DNA from: Tulasnella sp. 424
Lineage: Eukaryota; Basidiomycota; Agaricomycetes; Cantharellales; Tulasnellaceae
Length of the DNA stretch: 64,000 nt
NCBI GenBank assembly: GCA_019633425.1
Contig: WSUB01000180.1
Location: 1 to 64,000, forward strand
Direction of reading: 5' to 3'
A model generated the notes under the pieces. It did no database searches. It had not been told where the DNA came from and was given only the letters and a program-made list of their open reading frames with translations. The position numbers were made by a program, and so were the translations under genes. Below, piece after piece: positions 33,100 to 44,591 of this stretch (within the stretch, counting starts at the first letter, position 1; every line of letters starts with the position of its first letter).

Positions 33100-33351
33100 A
33101 TGGCAGTCCAAACGAGATCACAGACGCTCCCCTTCCGAGTCCATAAAACAAAATATACCAAAGTAAGAATAGACGCGGCCAAAGTTGCCAGACGTTTCCA
33201 AACCAGAGCAGTAAATCACCGCTTCATCTACGGTGTCAGACTCCCAGTCACACCAATCAATCACATTCCCGTCGTATACGTTGGACAACCAGGACAACCA
33301 GGTCCATTCAGGTCTCTGAACCGAACCGCGAGATATCATGGAATCGCATGA
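33100..33351 (+). CDS. Small basic unrecognised protein (83 residues)
   Basis: Begins MAVQTRSQTLPFRVHKTKYT, is Arg/Lys-rich and ends RYHGIA before TGA. It starts 11 bp after the stop of the preceding open frame. No signal peptide, membrane segment or domain is seen. The two frames may be exons of one gene or successive frames of an unknown element. A (TC)n run follows at about 33365-33382. Confidence 0.3.
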   Translation: MAVQTRSQTLPFRVHKTKYTKVRIDAAKVARRFQTRAVNHRFIYGVRLPVTPINHIPVVYVGQPGQPGPFRSLNRTARYHGIA

Positions 33352-33382
33352 AAGAAATAACCATTGTCTCTCTCTCTCTCTC

Positions 33383-34378
33383 TTCATACTACCCTCACAC
33401 CTCTTCTTCCTTCAACTCTCATAAAAACAACAAGGCCATGTCATCACTCCAAACCGACCTCATCCTGTCCTCAACGACTCATACCTAATGGAAACACTTC
33501 ATCACGGCATCCGCACTCAAAGCAGGAGCCCTAACCATTATGAAGGGGACACGGACATGTGGTGCTCGAGCTGGAACGGGTAAAGGCAGTTCAGAGTAAC
33601 CAGTTGAGTGGTGATGTTGAGAGTTCATGCGGGAGGTCATTGTGAGGATCGGTTTGAGAGAGATAAACCATGATCGAATGCTGACCATTTATGCATTTTG
33701 GGGCAGTCGCTGTGGAGGCCATCGCCGTCACTGTCTGATGCTCAGTGAACACTCCGTTGAACACCATTTGTGGACCAACATGCCGCTTTTACGGCGTCAT
33801 CCCCTTCTCATATAACTCCATCTTGGCTATCTTCTTGAACTGTTATAAAGCTGTGCTGTGGAGGGCCAGGAACCAAATGGCCTACTCAAGAGAGCCTCCG
33901 CCTCGGGGGGATGACTGTCCGTCGGCCTGCAGGCAAACATGAGGCAGGTTCAGTCAATGATTACAGGTCCTATTAAGACACAGGACTCCGCTTTACCTCT
34001 ATGATATATGAGAGCTCAAGCGCCTTTGAGGGCGCAGCACCTTCAATGTATAAAGAGTTATTTCCAACTCTCGCAAAGTTTTGCGCACCTTGATACTGTG
34101 GGCTTTGTCGGCGGACAGTCAGTACTTGGCATTAGAAAGCGATTTTGCTATTAACAGGTACCTGAGGGCAAGACAATTCTTGAAGATCTAACCTAATACG
34201 CCCTCTTCCCGGTTGGTACTCCACCTGGGTCTCTAACCGGCGGGGAACTTGGAAGGTCTGAGTCCGAGACTGGCACCTCGTGTCAGTTTCTCCTCGAACA
34301 CGCTGTTCTTGCTGATGCACCCAGCTAGACGCTCCAGAGCTTAACGCTGTTATCAAGTGTTTACTCAACTCTCTTCTG
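33383..34378. other. Unassigned spacer
   Basis: No recognised gene. The minus-strand frame 34443-34132 overlaps the 3' end of the next feature and may be its continuation after a splice. Confidence 0.35.
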
Positions 34379-34698
34379 TCAGTATTCGAAGCTGCTCTGT
34401 TGATGGAATGGTGTAACCCGAGGCACTGCCAACCGACACCCAATCACGCACTCGGAGTTCCCCCCACCACACGTAACAAAGCCTAATTTAATCAATCGAA
34501 GTCCCTTTGGAGCCTTTTTAACTTTTTTTAAGACGTCCCAGATTCTCCATTTATGGCAACATCCAATCAGAACTGGTGGAATAGTAAAGTCCGCGTCCTT
34601 GATATGCTCGGCGGGTTCCCAAATTACAATGCCTCGACAGTGATCCACAAGCACGGTCTGCTCATTCGAAGTAAATTCAAAGCAGCCTGCAGGCTTTG
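34379..34698 (-). CDS. Unrecognised open frame, partial
   Basis: From about 34698 the minus strand reads SKPAGCFEFTSNEQTVLVDH, then CRGIVIWEPAEHIKDADFTI and VLIGCCHKWRIWDVLKKVKK, ending at 34379. It has several Cys/His residues but no recognisable zinc-finger spacing. No in-frame ATG at the 5' end, so it would need an upstream exon. It lies divergent to the four-exon gene starting at 34897. Confidence 0.25.
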
Positions 34699-34789
34699 AA
34701 TCGGCTCAGGTGTCATCCACACAGTCAACACTAGCACAGCTATCAACACTTGTACTAAAGCCAGTGATGTTATTCTTCCCTTGTCGGAT

Positions 34790-34896
34790 CACTCAAACTC
34801 CCTCACCTTCATATCCCTCTCTCCTCTCTTCTCTCTCCTTTCTCCTCATCCCTCTCTCCTCTGCATCTACTCGCTCTACTTTGCTTGACTTCCATA
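34790..34896 (+). promoter_or_regulatory. Pyrimidine-rich leader upstream of the four-exon gene
   Basis: A CT-dominated tract (CTCTCTCCTCTCTTCTCTCT and similar) ends just before the ATG at 34897. CT-rich tracts just upstream of start codons are common in highly expressed filamentous-fungal genes. No clear TATA box. Confidence 0.5.
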
Positions 34897-36353
34897 ATGG
34901 CTATCTGTCGTGACTCCAACCACCGGCATGCTGTCAACGTCGCAAATAATCGTCCTCAAAGTGATGCTCAGAACGACGCCAACAGCCATGACGAGGTCTT
35001 AACGGTGAATCCCAACAGTCATACACTCGAGCCTTGGATCTGGTGAGCAGATATATCCATTACCTGCGCCTTTGGGGACTAAAATGTGATCAAACAGGCC
35101 TCGCTACGAGGTTTCGGGTCAATTGATGCCACCTCAGTACCTCTGGGACTACTGTAAACCCCGCCGGCTTCTTCCTCTCTGTTATTGTGCACAGTCCGGC
35201 GACATGACTGATGTCCCCAACGACTTGTTGGATGGCTGTGTCGCCATGATTGGTCGTGCAAGTGACGGAGGATGGTATTATTTAACGTGCCACCAGTATC
35301 TTCCCCAACGATTCCTCCAGCCTGGTGCGCAGCACGTTACATGCGGTTTGCACGGTATGTCTATGTTCGTCTTTCAATGGTCATGGGCGACTAATTATTC
35401 AATGTCGCTCGCAACTTGTGCAGTCAATTTGACTGAAGTCTTTCAACACCTAACTTCACCTCCAGCACCCTTGTCGGTTGTCTCTACACCATCAACCCCA
35501 AGCCACGCTTCTGCTGCCGACAAGGACGACCCGTTCGTTTTTGTCCCATCTACGCCCGGCCCACGCTCCACTCGATCCGGAACATCTCAGAGGATGACAC
35601 CTCGGTCATTGCCACAAGTCAGTCGCAGCACTATCCCAGCCACACCCTCGTCAGTCGTAGCAACTTGTAAGTTATATCATTATATTCGGGCATGAACACC
35701 TTATTAACTTCACAATTCTAGCGCCTGCTAGTACCTCTGGCGTCGCGACAAGAAACACTGGTAACACTCACCTTGGTACACCTCAAGCTTCAGCCATCCA
35801 TCAAGTTTCCAAGCCCATCACTCCAAGGGCCCCACCTCCGTCTTACACACCATCGTCAGTTGCTTCGTTTCCAGCCTCAAGCAGCTCCAAGCACACACAC
35901 CGCCAAAATTCTAGCACCACCTCGACATCGTCCGTTTCCACCGCCCCTCCCCCTTCCACTCGTCTCCGATTCGATCCACCAGCTGCCCCCATGCTCTCAC
36001 TCCTACAACCCATGTTTTCCACTGGCGTATCCAGTTCCACAGGTGCTGGAGTGGTGCCTCGTGGACAGACACCTTTTGGTGATCAAGATTTCCTACCATC
36101 TCCTCAACCAGCTTCAGTATCGTCCTCTCAATTGGCTTCCTTCACGAACGAGAATGCCGCCGCCGACGCAACGGAGCTAGGATGGGGTGAGTACATCGAT
36201 CTTCTATACCAGCTCGATAGTCCGGCCGGACTCGATCCCCGCTCCTGGTATGCTGCCACAGTGGTCTGCCCCGATTGCCAAGTAATTTTGACTCGGCGGC
36301 ATTTCCCTCTTCACGTTGGAACTGCCTTTTGTGGGGCTGCCAATCATGATTAG
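34897..36353 (+). CDS. Hypothetical Ser/Pro-rich protein, four exons, intact
   Basis: CDS exons 34897-35042, 35098-35354, 35424-35666 and 35722-36353 give 1278 nt, 425 residues, with no defect. Introns: 35043-35097 (GTGAGC...ACAG), 35355-35423 (GTATGT...GCAG) and 35667-35721 (GTAAGT...CTAG). Residues ~50-130 form a Cys/Trp/Tyr-rich globular part (PPQYLWDYCKPRRLLPLCYC, GGWYYLTCHQYLPQRF). A long Ser/Thr/Pro-rich, probably disordered, middle follows. The C-terminus has WYAATVVCPDCQVILTRRHF, a CPxC pair, ending GAANHD. I recognise no named family. Unlike its surroundings it is undamaged, so it is either a host gene or a young element's accessory gene. Intron 2 is a multiple of three, so retention would add 23 residues. 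Confidence 0.65.
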
Positions 36354-36949
36354 TTAGATATCATTGTTCAGTTGTACTCGTACCGAGTCGTACGTTCCGT
36401 GTTCCTTGCTCATGTTTTCGAATTACTCTTCTCTTCTTGGTCTTCTTGTTCAACACGCTTGAGTAGTAGTTCAACCTCTCTCATCACAACTCACCTCTTT
36501 AGCAATAAATCCTCCTGGCATGTGTTCCATAGCATAGTGACCCGCATGCTATAGAACGGTGAGGACGGCGCATCAGTCCAAGTCCAAATGCACTCAACCT
36601 TCGGCCAACACTCACCATGACTGTTACGCGAAGGATTGGACATTTCACTAAGGTCCATGATTGGCAGCGGCGATTTTGTCGCAGGCCAGCTGGAGGAGAG
36701 CGCCGGGATGGTGATCGCTCTTCAGCACTTGGTGTTGTCACATTGGCCGACTGGCACACTGAGCAGCCGGTCACAGTTATTATTATGGAAGTAACAGTAT
36801 TCAGGAACACACCTGTGAACGATTGCCATTTCCATGTCTTGAGAGGCAGTGGTAGTCAAGGGTGCGCGAATGTGGCTTGGACCCTTATGGGAATTATAAT
36901 CACCTTCACTATAATCCAGCCCACAGGAAGCAATGGTCAGCTGTCAGCC
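36354..36949. other. Spacer between the four-exon gene and the gypsy element
   Basis: The first part is probably 3' UTR; an AATAAA-like word occurs near 36503. The frame starting at 36617 is unrecognised until about 36950, where gag-like sequence begins. I see no LTR here. Confidence 0.4.
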
Positions 36950-38160
36950 CCAACAGAGCACTCAACTCCGTGCATGTCGCCGGGAGCCAACTCGGTCTTC
37001 TCTTGTAGTGCAGCATCCAGATCACTGCTACCTCGCGTGTCATCTCAGATTCCTCAAGGCAGTTACCTAGCGTCGATCATTGGAACCGGAAGTGCTAGAT
37101 CCAACACTAGAGCATCAAGCACCCAACGCAGTTCCGCATCTGGAGGGCGACCCTTGAGGGCAGCTGTACACACCGACGAAGCAGCCCGCGACACCCTGGT
37201 TAACCAACGAAGCAACAACGTTCCGAATGATGAAAACTCACCTCCACCATCAGACAATTCAGATGGTGATGACTCGTCGGAACACTCGAGCGATACAGAT
37301 GGTACCTGAGAGCGACAGCATCTCAAGCGAAAGATTCGTAAACTAGAGAAACGGCAGATCTCTACGCTTTCTAAATATGTCAAGTACCCTGAACCCCGTG
37401 AGTACGATGGATCCGCGAATTTCGAAATATAACCAATTTGTGTTCGAAGTGCAGCAGTGGCTCGAAATGAGCGGTTTCCCAGAAGAATGGCACGTTTCCG
37501 CATTGAAAAGATGCTTAACAGGGAAAGCGGGCAAATGGTATATGAACTTGGTGGCCCCAGACACATGAGATGTTCAATTACTTCTTCCCGGAAACTTTCA
37601 AGCAAGAGATGCGCGAAAATTTCTCGAAGTGCTCCCAGGGATCTCGCACCACATGTGAATTCGCGAGATATATTAGATTAGTAGCTAAGAGACTAGGCGA
37701 TGTTGACGATCGCGAACAAAGGTGTCGTTATTGGGATGGCTCCAAGTTTTTCATCCGAGACAAGTGGACGGAAAACGGGTTCACATCCAAGAACAATACA
37801 ATGGACGAGCTGGAAGAAGCTGCCGTCCTGTATGAGAGAGCTTACCGTCAGCGGCAACTCGAGGAATCGCGAAGGGCATCTACAAACCGTAGTGAACCTC
37901 GAGACAAAACCGAGCAGGGTGATTCAAAGGGAAAGAACCGCTCTTACCATGGTAGAACCCACGGCAAGCGAGGGAAGTCACCTTCGGACTGAAGGACGTT
38001 CCATAAACCAGATAAGGAACGGCAATCCAAAAAGGAACTGGATGAACTTCGAGCACAAGGGAAGTGCTTTGTGTGCAAAGAGACAGGACATACCAAGAAG
38101 GACTGCCCAAAAAGGAACGACGCACGCCGTCCCAAAGTTGGGACTGCAACGGTGAACCTA
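36950..38160 (+). pseudogene. gag: gag with CCHC zinc knuckle
   Basis: Starts in a Ser/Arg-rich region (NTRASSTQRSSASGGRPLRA), then an acidic stretch, a basic helix (QHLKRKIRKLEKRQ) and the capsid-like part (YNQFVFEVQQWLEMSGFP, AGKWYMNLVAPD, FNYFFPETFKQEMRENF). The zinc knuckle is CFVCKETGHTKKDC (CX2CX4HX4C) near 38071-38112. Frame moves 2 to 0 near 37424 and 0 to 1 near 37560. TGA stops at 37307 and 37990 sit where CGA would give Arg. Gag would package element RNA into virus-like particles in the cytoplasm. Confidence 0.75.
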
Positions 38161-39642
38161 ATCGAATTAGAGCAACTGGTGTCAGTCCGAGACAGCTTGG
38201 GATGTTCAGTTGCGGGCATATTTGACCCGACCGGACACCCAGACCATGACAAGGGCGACAACGCTGACTTGACAATCTCCGTGTTACAGCAACTTGAGAC
38301 CGGATTCACAACGGATGCACTTCACGTGGTTCCTGGACCTCGGTTCGTGATGCGACGGGACCTGTCAGATCATGTGTATCTCCTTGTAGACAGATACAGG
38401 TACAACTTTGGCTCTTTACTAGACCTTGAGACCATGTCGGACGAGTCTTGGAATCCAGTCGTGTGGTATACTGAGCTTCTCCGAAGGGAAATCGAGGTGG
38501 AATGGATCCAAGACGACCTAGGTACCAGCGGAAACGAACAATTAACTTCAGAAATATGGGAAAGCTGGAACAACATATGTTGGAGGCTTGCCAGCGGCAC
38601 ACCCTACCCAGGAGACAACTCTATCCCACCGAATTGGACAACGCCAGCCACCCGGTTTTCGATACTTGCTGTGGACCTTTATGAAGTGCATGTAGTGGAC
38701 GATTTCACCGGCGATTCTATGATAGTTACGCGTCAGCAAGCTTTGGAACCCACATATGACCCAGCTGAGAGATACCGTACCCAGCGAATTCGAGCCTTGG
38801 AGGCGTTCAGCGGGGGATTAGCACATGATGAAGGGACCAATCAACAGCCGGAAGGTAATCTAGATGGCTCGCCTTTGGCTGATGTCACAACTGCTGAACA
38901 ACAAGCGAATCCTAGTGATTGAGACTATCTCTCGGACCCAGGACCGTCGATCTCGAGGAACCCCAGTTGGTTCGGCCCATGTGATGACCTTGACGAACAT
39001 TGGGACACCTTCTCTGATTACAAGAGCTTCAGCAATTCAAATATTCAGCGGGATGAGGATGGAAATATGATAATACGGACTTACTCTCCGGAGAGATTCC
39101 GGCTTTATGAACCGCTTTAGATCGAGGAAATACAGAAATTCTACGAGGCTGAACTTGCAAGTGAGGCTGGTTCTGAGAGTCAAGCGGACGCTGAAATGGA
39201 AGATGTTACCACTACCGAAGACTATAAGCGGCGATGGACCGGACCAGAACTCGAGGATGATCTGCCCGAATTGGAAATGCAGTCTGTCAGCAGTGAGAAG
39301 ATGCTCCGAGCACATGACAAGGATGCCAAGGCCAGAGAAGGGATAGACGAGCCAACCGATAAAGAGGACTCACCTGTTTTGGTGGAAGACATCCCAGATC
39401 GACAGCCAAAACGACACCACAAGGATGACGACGAGTTGCCTGGCCAGTCCCAGCGAACTGCGCTAAGGCGGCAGGGTGCTCGTATATTCACCTTGATGGC
39501 GAGACCAATACAAAACACAAGGAAAAAGGCCGATCGTGCACTGGAGCTGAACGGGCTGGAGCGAAACTCGACAAGACTAAAGGATTTCGATCGCTTGGTT
39601 CTGCGACCGATAGTAATTAACGTTAGAATAAACGGCAGAGAC
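38161..39642 (+). pseudogene. Gag-pol linker, acidic
   Basis: Open in frame 1 apart from TGA 38920-38922 and TAG 39118-39120. Contains DLYEVHVVDDFTGDS, a long Glu/Asp-rich part (DVTTTEDYKRRWTGPELEDD) and a basic stretch before the protease. No enzyme motif. Comparable linkers occur in basidiomycete gypsy polyproteins. Confidence 0.5.
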
Positions 39643-39935
39643 GCTTGAGCCTTGCTTGACACTGGGTCACTAGCTGATTTCATGTCTACAAAGCTGGCGG
39701 ACCAGCTCAAAGTGCCACTCGAAGTACTTGCCAAACCACTCGGTGTCCAGATGGCAGCGGTGGGTTCGAGGTCAACAGTTTTGGCTACAACTACCGTTGA
39801 TTTCGAATACCAAAAACGTCAAGTCAAAACGATGGTTTGACATAATGAACCTAGATAATTACGATCTGATACTAGGGATGCCGTTCGTATATCAGCCCAA
39901 GGTAATCATGGGACTCAACCCAACGAAAGTTGGGA
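39643..39935 (+). pseudogene. pol: Retropepsin-like aspartic protease
   Basis: The active-site motif LLDTGSLADFMS (D-T-G-S) follows a TGA at 39646-39648 that replaces an expected Arg codon. The second half reads RWFDIMNLDNYDLILGMPF, the conserved 'YDLILG' flap-distal block, but in frame 2. A single-base indel lies between about 39800 and 39835. It would cleave the polyprotein. Confidence 0.72.
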
Positions 39936-40039
39936 TTGGATCAAACGAACCTTTGCCGATCCAAGGGGAACAGGTGGCCCGCATTCCCTCACGAGCCGCG
40001 GAGATTGTGGACGACAAACTTCAAACCTTGCGAGATGAT

Positions 40040-41430
40040 CTGAAGCACGAGGCGTTAGACCTGTGCAAGGATGTATCCCAAACGGACTTACCACCTCTCC
40101 AAGCTGTTAACCACAAAATTCCCCTTATTGATGAGTCCAAAGTGTACCCTTGGCGTCCATCAAGATGCCCGGACACGTTAAAACCGCTATGGCGACAGAA
40201 GAAGGATGAATACATCAAGAGCGGACGCTGGCGGGTAGCTACGGGTACAAACGCATCGCCGCTTCTGATCCTAAAGAAGAAACCTGGTCCAAACGGAGAA
40301 CTGCGCATATGGACAGTAGTTGATAAGCGTGCGCAGAACTCTAATACGAGAAAGATGGCCTCACCTTTGCCGGATATCGAATCGATTCTGCGGAACGTTG
40401 TGTCGCATAAGTCCTGAAGTATCATGGATGGCAAGGACGCCTACGAGCAGATCCGGGTAAAACCGGAGCATGTCTCGAGGACAATCTTCACCACTCCTGA
40501 TGGGACTATGGAGAGCTTAGTTCTTCAGCAAGGCGATTGTAATGGAGGTGCAACTTACCAGGCATTAATGAATCACATATTCGCCCCGTACATAGGAAAG
40601 TTCATGGACGTGTATCTCGATGACATCGTGATCTATTCAGATACAGTAGCAGAACACCTGGAACACATCCGAATCGTCCTAGATGTCCTAAGAAAGGAAA
40701 GCTTATTCCTCAGCGCGGACAAAATGCATTTCTTCGCCGAAAAAATGAACTTACTGGGACATGTGATAACGAACAAGGAGATTCAGATCGACCCTCACAA
40801 GGTCGACAGCATTGCGGCATGGAAAACACCAACGAGCAAAGACTTACTTGCGGGATTCATCGGAACCGTTGGTTTCATGGCAGGAGGATGCAATGGGATA
40901 AGGATACCCATGCCAGTGTTAACCCCCCTGACCAGAGTGAAGGTTTGGTCTTGGGGACCTACAGAACAAAGGGCATTCGATGACGTCAAACAAATTGTCC
41001 AGGAACATCGGGACGTACATACGAGACCTATTTCTGATGACCCTAATGCCGGACCAATTAACCTGATGACAGACGCGTTGCTGACCAGTGGGGGCAGAGC
41101 ATTGAGCCAGGGAACCGATATCATGACAGCAAATTACATCGCGTTCTGGTCTGGAAAATTCTCGGCAGCTCAGCAAAACTACCCAACGCATGAAAGGGAA
41201 TTACTCGCTGTGGTAGAAACACTCAAACGGTTCCAGCATCACCTAATCAGACGGCGGTTCCGGCTGTACACAGATCATAAGGCACTAAAGTGGTTCGATA
41301 CTCAAAAAGAGCTGTCGCATAGGCAGCTTCGGTGGTCAAAATTCATGCAGAAGTTCGAATACGAAGTACACTACCTACCTGGACCAAAGAACGTTGTGGG
41401 CGATGCACTCTCCCGGATGTATAGTGATGA
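40040..41430 (+). pseudogene. pol: Reverse transcriptase and RNase H
   Basis: RT starts near LKPLWRQKKDEYIKSG, then ASPLLILKKKPGPNGELRIW, motif A IMDGKDAYEQIRV, and the catalytic VYLDDIVIYSD near 40610-40640. Downstream GHVITNKEIQIDPHKV is the usual thumb block. RNase H shows LMTDALLTSGGRALSQG, HERELLAVVETLKRFQHHL, YTDHKALKWF and PGPKNVVGDALSRM. TGA 40415-40417 interrupts just before motif A (HKS-stop-SIMDG), where Arg is usual. Otherwise the frame is open from 39841 to 42403. It copies element RNA into cDNA. Confidence 0.85.
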
Positions 41431-42100
41431 ACCGGCAGGTGTTGTTCGAACACCAACGGAGATGGTCAGTGTTGAGTCGGACTCGGAGGAAGAGGGAGAG
41501 CATGCCCCTCTGTTCAGAGCACCAGTTTCAGCACCGGTATACACAGGAGCTGAGGTATTTGCTTCTCTGGCGATGGTGCTAGAACCTCATGATGAACCCC
41601 AGGGCAACACTGATGTGAGGGGCTTGAGAAGGTCCTCTCGGATCCGAAACAAGCGCCAAGGGACCAATGACACACAGACGGATGAGCCGCCAACTCACCT
41701 GGAAAATCCGGCGGAAGGACAGGATACACGTACCACTGCTGAGCCGGCACAACCATTAAAAATCCAGCTGAAGATCCCACCTGCATTAAGGAAGCAATCG
41801 GTGCCTAAGGAAAACGAGAGCGCTGTCAATCAATCAGACTCATCAAACACAGGAAACACTCCAAACACCGAACAACAACCACAAGGACCAAGGGAAATCC
41901 CTATGGAACAGGTGTCTGAAGAGGACAACACCAATACCCTGATAGATATAGTCTCGCGCGTGGAAATGAATGTGATCGAACTAGCGAAAGGGACTTACAC
42001 GTTTTTCTCACTTGTCCTGGCCGAGCCCGAGAGATACGGCAACTTTGCCAAACGGGACGGTTTGATCTATTTGAGGGAAGGGGACGAAGTTAGACTAGGT
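41431..42100 (+). pseudogene. RNase H-integrase linker
   Basis: Open frame, Glu/Thr/Asn/Gln-rich and low complexity (TNDTQTDEPPTHLENPAEGQ). It separates RNase H from the integrase zinc finger. No motif recognised. Confidence 0.55.
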
Positions 42101-42964
42101 ATTCCTGACGCCACAACTGGCGGAAGGAGACTTCGTGAGGTGCTCATATCACAGGCACACTTGATCCTGGCTCACCTGGGCACGTCAAAAACCCACGCAT
42201 ATCTCCGCAAGCACGTCTGGTGGCCAAAAATGAGAAGCGATGTCGAGGCCTTTTGTGAATCGTGCACGATGTGTTCCAGTTCAAAGGCCCGAACGCAAGG
42301 GCCCTATGGACTTCTCAAATCGCTGCCCGTGCCTACACGACCCTGGCAATCTATAGGAATTGACTTTGTCGGACCACTGCCCACATCCAAAACACGGAAC
42401 GGTTAATTCGACATGCTTTGCGTAATAATAGATCACCTAACCGCGATGGTACATCTTGTGGCAACGAAGCAGACATACCGTGCAAAACAGATCACTGAGG
42501 TTGTATTTGACACGGTGTATAAGCTTCATGGACTACCAGAAAGAATCGTCAGCGATAGAGACTCCCTTTTTACAAGCACATTTTGGAAATCCCTGCACGC
42601 ATTACTTGGAGTTGACCTCCGGATGTCTTCGGCATACCACCCTCAGATGGATGGAGCCACCGAGCGCGCAAACTGGACAATCACCCAGATGCTGAGGCAA
42701 TGTGTCTCGCCACAACAGACTGACTGGGCAGGCAAGCTCCCAGCGATCGAGTTCGCCCTGAACTCGGCAAGATCTGAGACGACAGGGTTTTCACCGTTTT
42801 TCCTAAACTACGGGTGGCTCCCATACCCATTGATCTGGGGCAGCGAGCAAAAATACCTGGGAGTACGGATCTTTGCTGAAAAGATGAAGGACACGATACT
42901 CTCTGCTCACGACGCGATTATCGAAGCTAGGGTCCTGCAAACACATGCCGCGAATAAGTCGTGA
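42101..42964 (+). pseudogene. pol: Integrase
   Basis: The HHCC finger is visible (LAHLGTSKTHAYL, then CESCTMC). The catalytic DDE is GIDFVGPL (Asp), VSDRDSLFTSTFW (Asp) and GATERANW (Glu). A TAA at 42404-42406 falls in the NG-stop-FDMLCVIID context. A TGA at 42962-42964 ends the frame. The usual ~40-residue block between integrase and the SYLLDLP sequence is missing, so a deletion joins 42964 to the next frame. It would insert cDNA into the genome. Confidence 0.82.
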
Positions 42965-44552
42965 CAGAGGGCGCATCATACCTTCTTGACCTCCCAACTG
43001 ACCTGAAACAACGTGGCATTCACCCGGTCTTCCACGCTTCCCTCCTTAGACCGCATATCCCAAATGACGACCAAAGATTCCCAGGACGTCAGTTGAACCA
43101 GTTCATTGGGTTCAACGACAAACCTGAGGAGTGGGCTGTTGACAGCATCGTTAGCCATAGCGGAACCGGGTGGAATGCATTATTCAAGGTAAAATGGAAA
43201 ACTGGCGACAAAACCTGGGAAATGTACCGCTCGGTGGCCCACCTGGAGCCACTTCAGGCATACTGTGACCTCCAGGGGGTGGAAAAACCTGAAAATTTGC
43301 CATCAGCGAAAATTTCTGCTTCGGACTTTGAAATCCACCTTAAAATGGCCAGACTGGACCAGAAAGTTTCTTTTCGTGTGGCTAGTAAACCCTCTACTCG
43401 CACTCGACCGCATCCCCATCCTCATCCCCATCTTCCCCACAACGCGATTGTTCATACTCGACCTCAAGGACCAACGCCTATTCGAGGGAGCACAGCACAC
43501 CAATACACTCAGATGGAGCAACACAACACACCCCTGTTCGACATTATCGGCGGACCGGTTATCCCTGACACCGGGAGCATGATCCACCCAATTGCGGCCC
43601 CACCTCCACAGGACCTGAATTCCTTCACGACAAGCCACATCGCCCGGCTCCATTCAGATGCCCAGTGATATATGGAGAGCTCACTGGCCGATGGCCACCG
43701 AAGGGAGGGAGAGCACGCGCAAACAGCGGATGCGCTAGTTACGTTCCTTAGTGGCAAACTCAAGGGTGCCAAGGAGGAAACACGCACTATCAGAACTGAA
43801 TTGGCTCGCGAGCTCGACGCTACCTGCCAGGAGCTTGCTCTTGCCAGGGCCCAGCTAGTTGCTAAGGAGGCGGAGGCAACGGCACGGATGACCAACACGG
43901 AGCAGGAATGGAAGGCACTTGTCCGACTCCGTGAGACCGAGATCCAGCGACTCAAGTCCCAGCTCAGGCAGCACATTCACAACAACCACAGATTCCCCAG
44001 CAACCGCTACGACTATTCGCCCCGCCCACGAGGAGGAGGCCGAGGACGTGGCGGATTCAGATGTGGACAATCCCTCCACCTTGGCGAGGGTCCTGTCGGC
44101 GGTCGATCTCTCCCGACACTTTGGTTCGCTCTGCATCGCCCGCTTCAACCATTAATCGCTGATCAGCAAACCGCCAGACCACGTGAGGTCAGGGCCCCAC
44201 TGATCCCATGGAAGTCAATGAGACCGCTGACGGCTCCAGCACTCACGGAACCGATGGAAGGGACAGCAGCAACACCGCACAACCCTTCACATCCAACGCG
44301 GCAAACCTTCCTAGGTCGGCTTCCCCTTGTCCCTCAGTTGCGACAACCCACTCAGCTGTCACTCAATCTATTGCATCGCCGATCCACCCGGGCCCTGTCT
44401 CGGACGTCGACAACATCATTTCACTCGCTCAAGCTACTGACAGATGGAATATACACCAAGCTGAAAGCTTGAAGATAGGCAAGACCGAGGCCGAACCCGT
44501 CTCAGGCAAACAAGATGCCGAGAAGGTAAGCCTTCAGTCCCCAGACTTGTAA
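42965..44552 (+). pseudogene. Pol C-terminus: chromo-like domain, coiled coil and RGG stretch
   Basis: Frame 1 reads ASYLLDLPTDLKQRGIHPVF, then FHASLLRPHIPNDD, then a chromo-like strand set WAVDSIVSHSGTGWNALFKV / KWKTGDKTWEMY near 43130-43240. After a TGA at 43666-43668 (CAG-stop-TAT, probably Arg) comes an ~80-residue Ala/Glu/Leu-rich coiled coil (TRTIRTELARELDATCQELA) and an RGGGRGRGG box near 44027-44056. Reading then continues in frame 2 (to 44155) and frame 0 (44208-44552, ending SLQSPDL). The extension is unusually long beyond the chromo-like domain. Confidence 0.6.
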
Positions 44553-44591
44553 TCGTTACCTGCGGCTTGCTACACAAGCCAGGAGGGTGAC

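Noticed and set aside
32214..33400. Reading the open frames at 32570-33351 as the interior of the L1 LTR element
   Set aside because: The L1 LTR has matching CACGC on both sides, so it is a solo LTR and adjacent sequence is not its interior.
36354..36950. Possible 5' LTR for the gypsy element
   Set aside because: No match to the TGTAAGGGCGGGG start or CCGACCTCACA end of the 3' LTR could be found upstream of gag.
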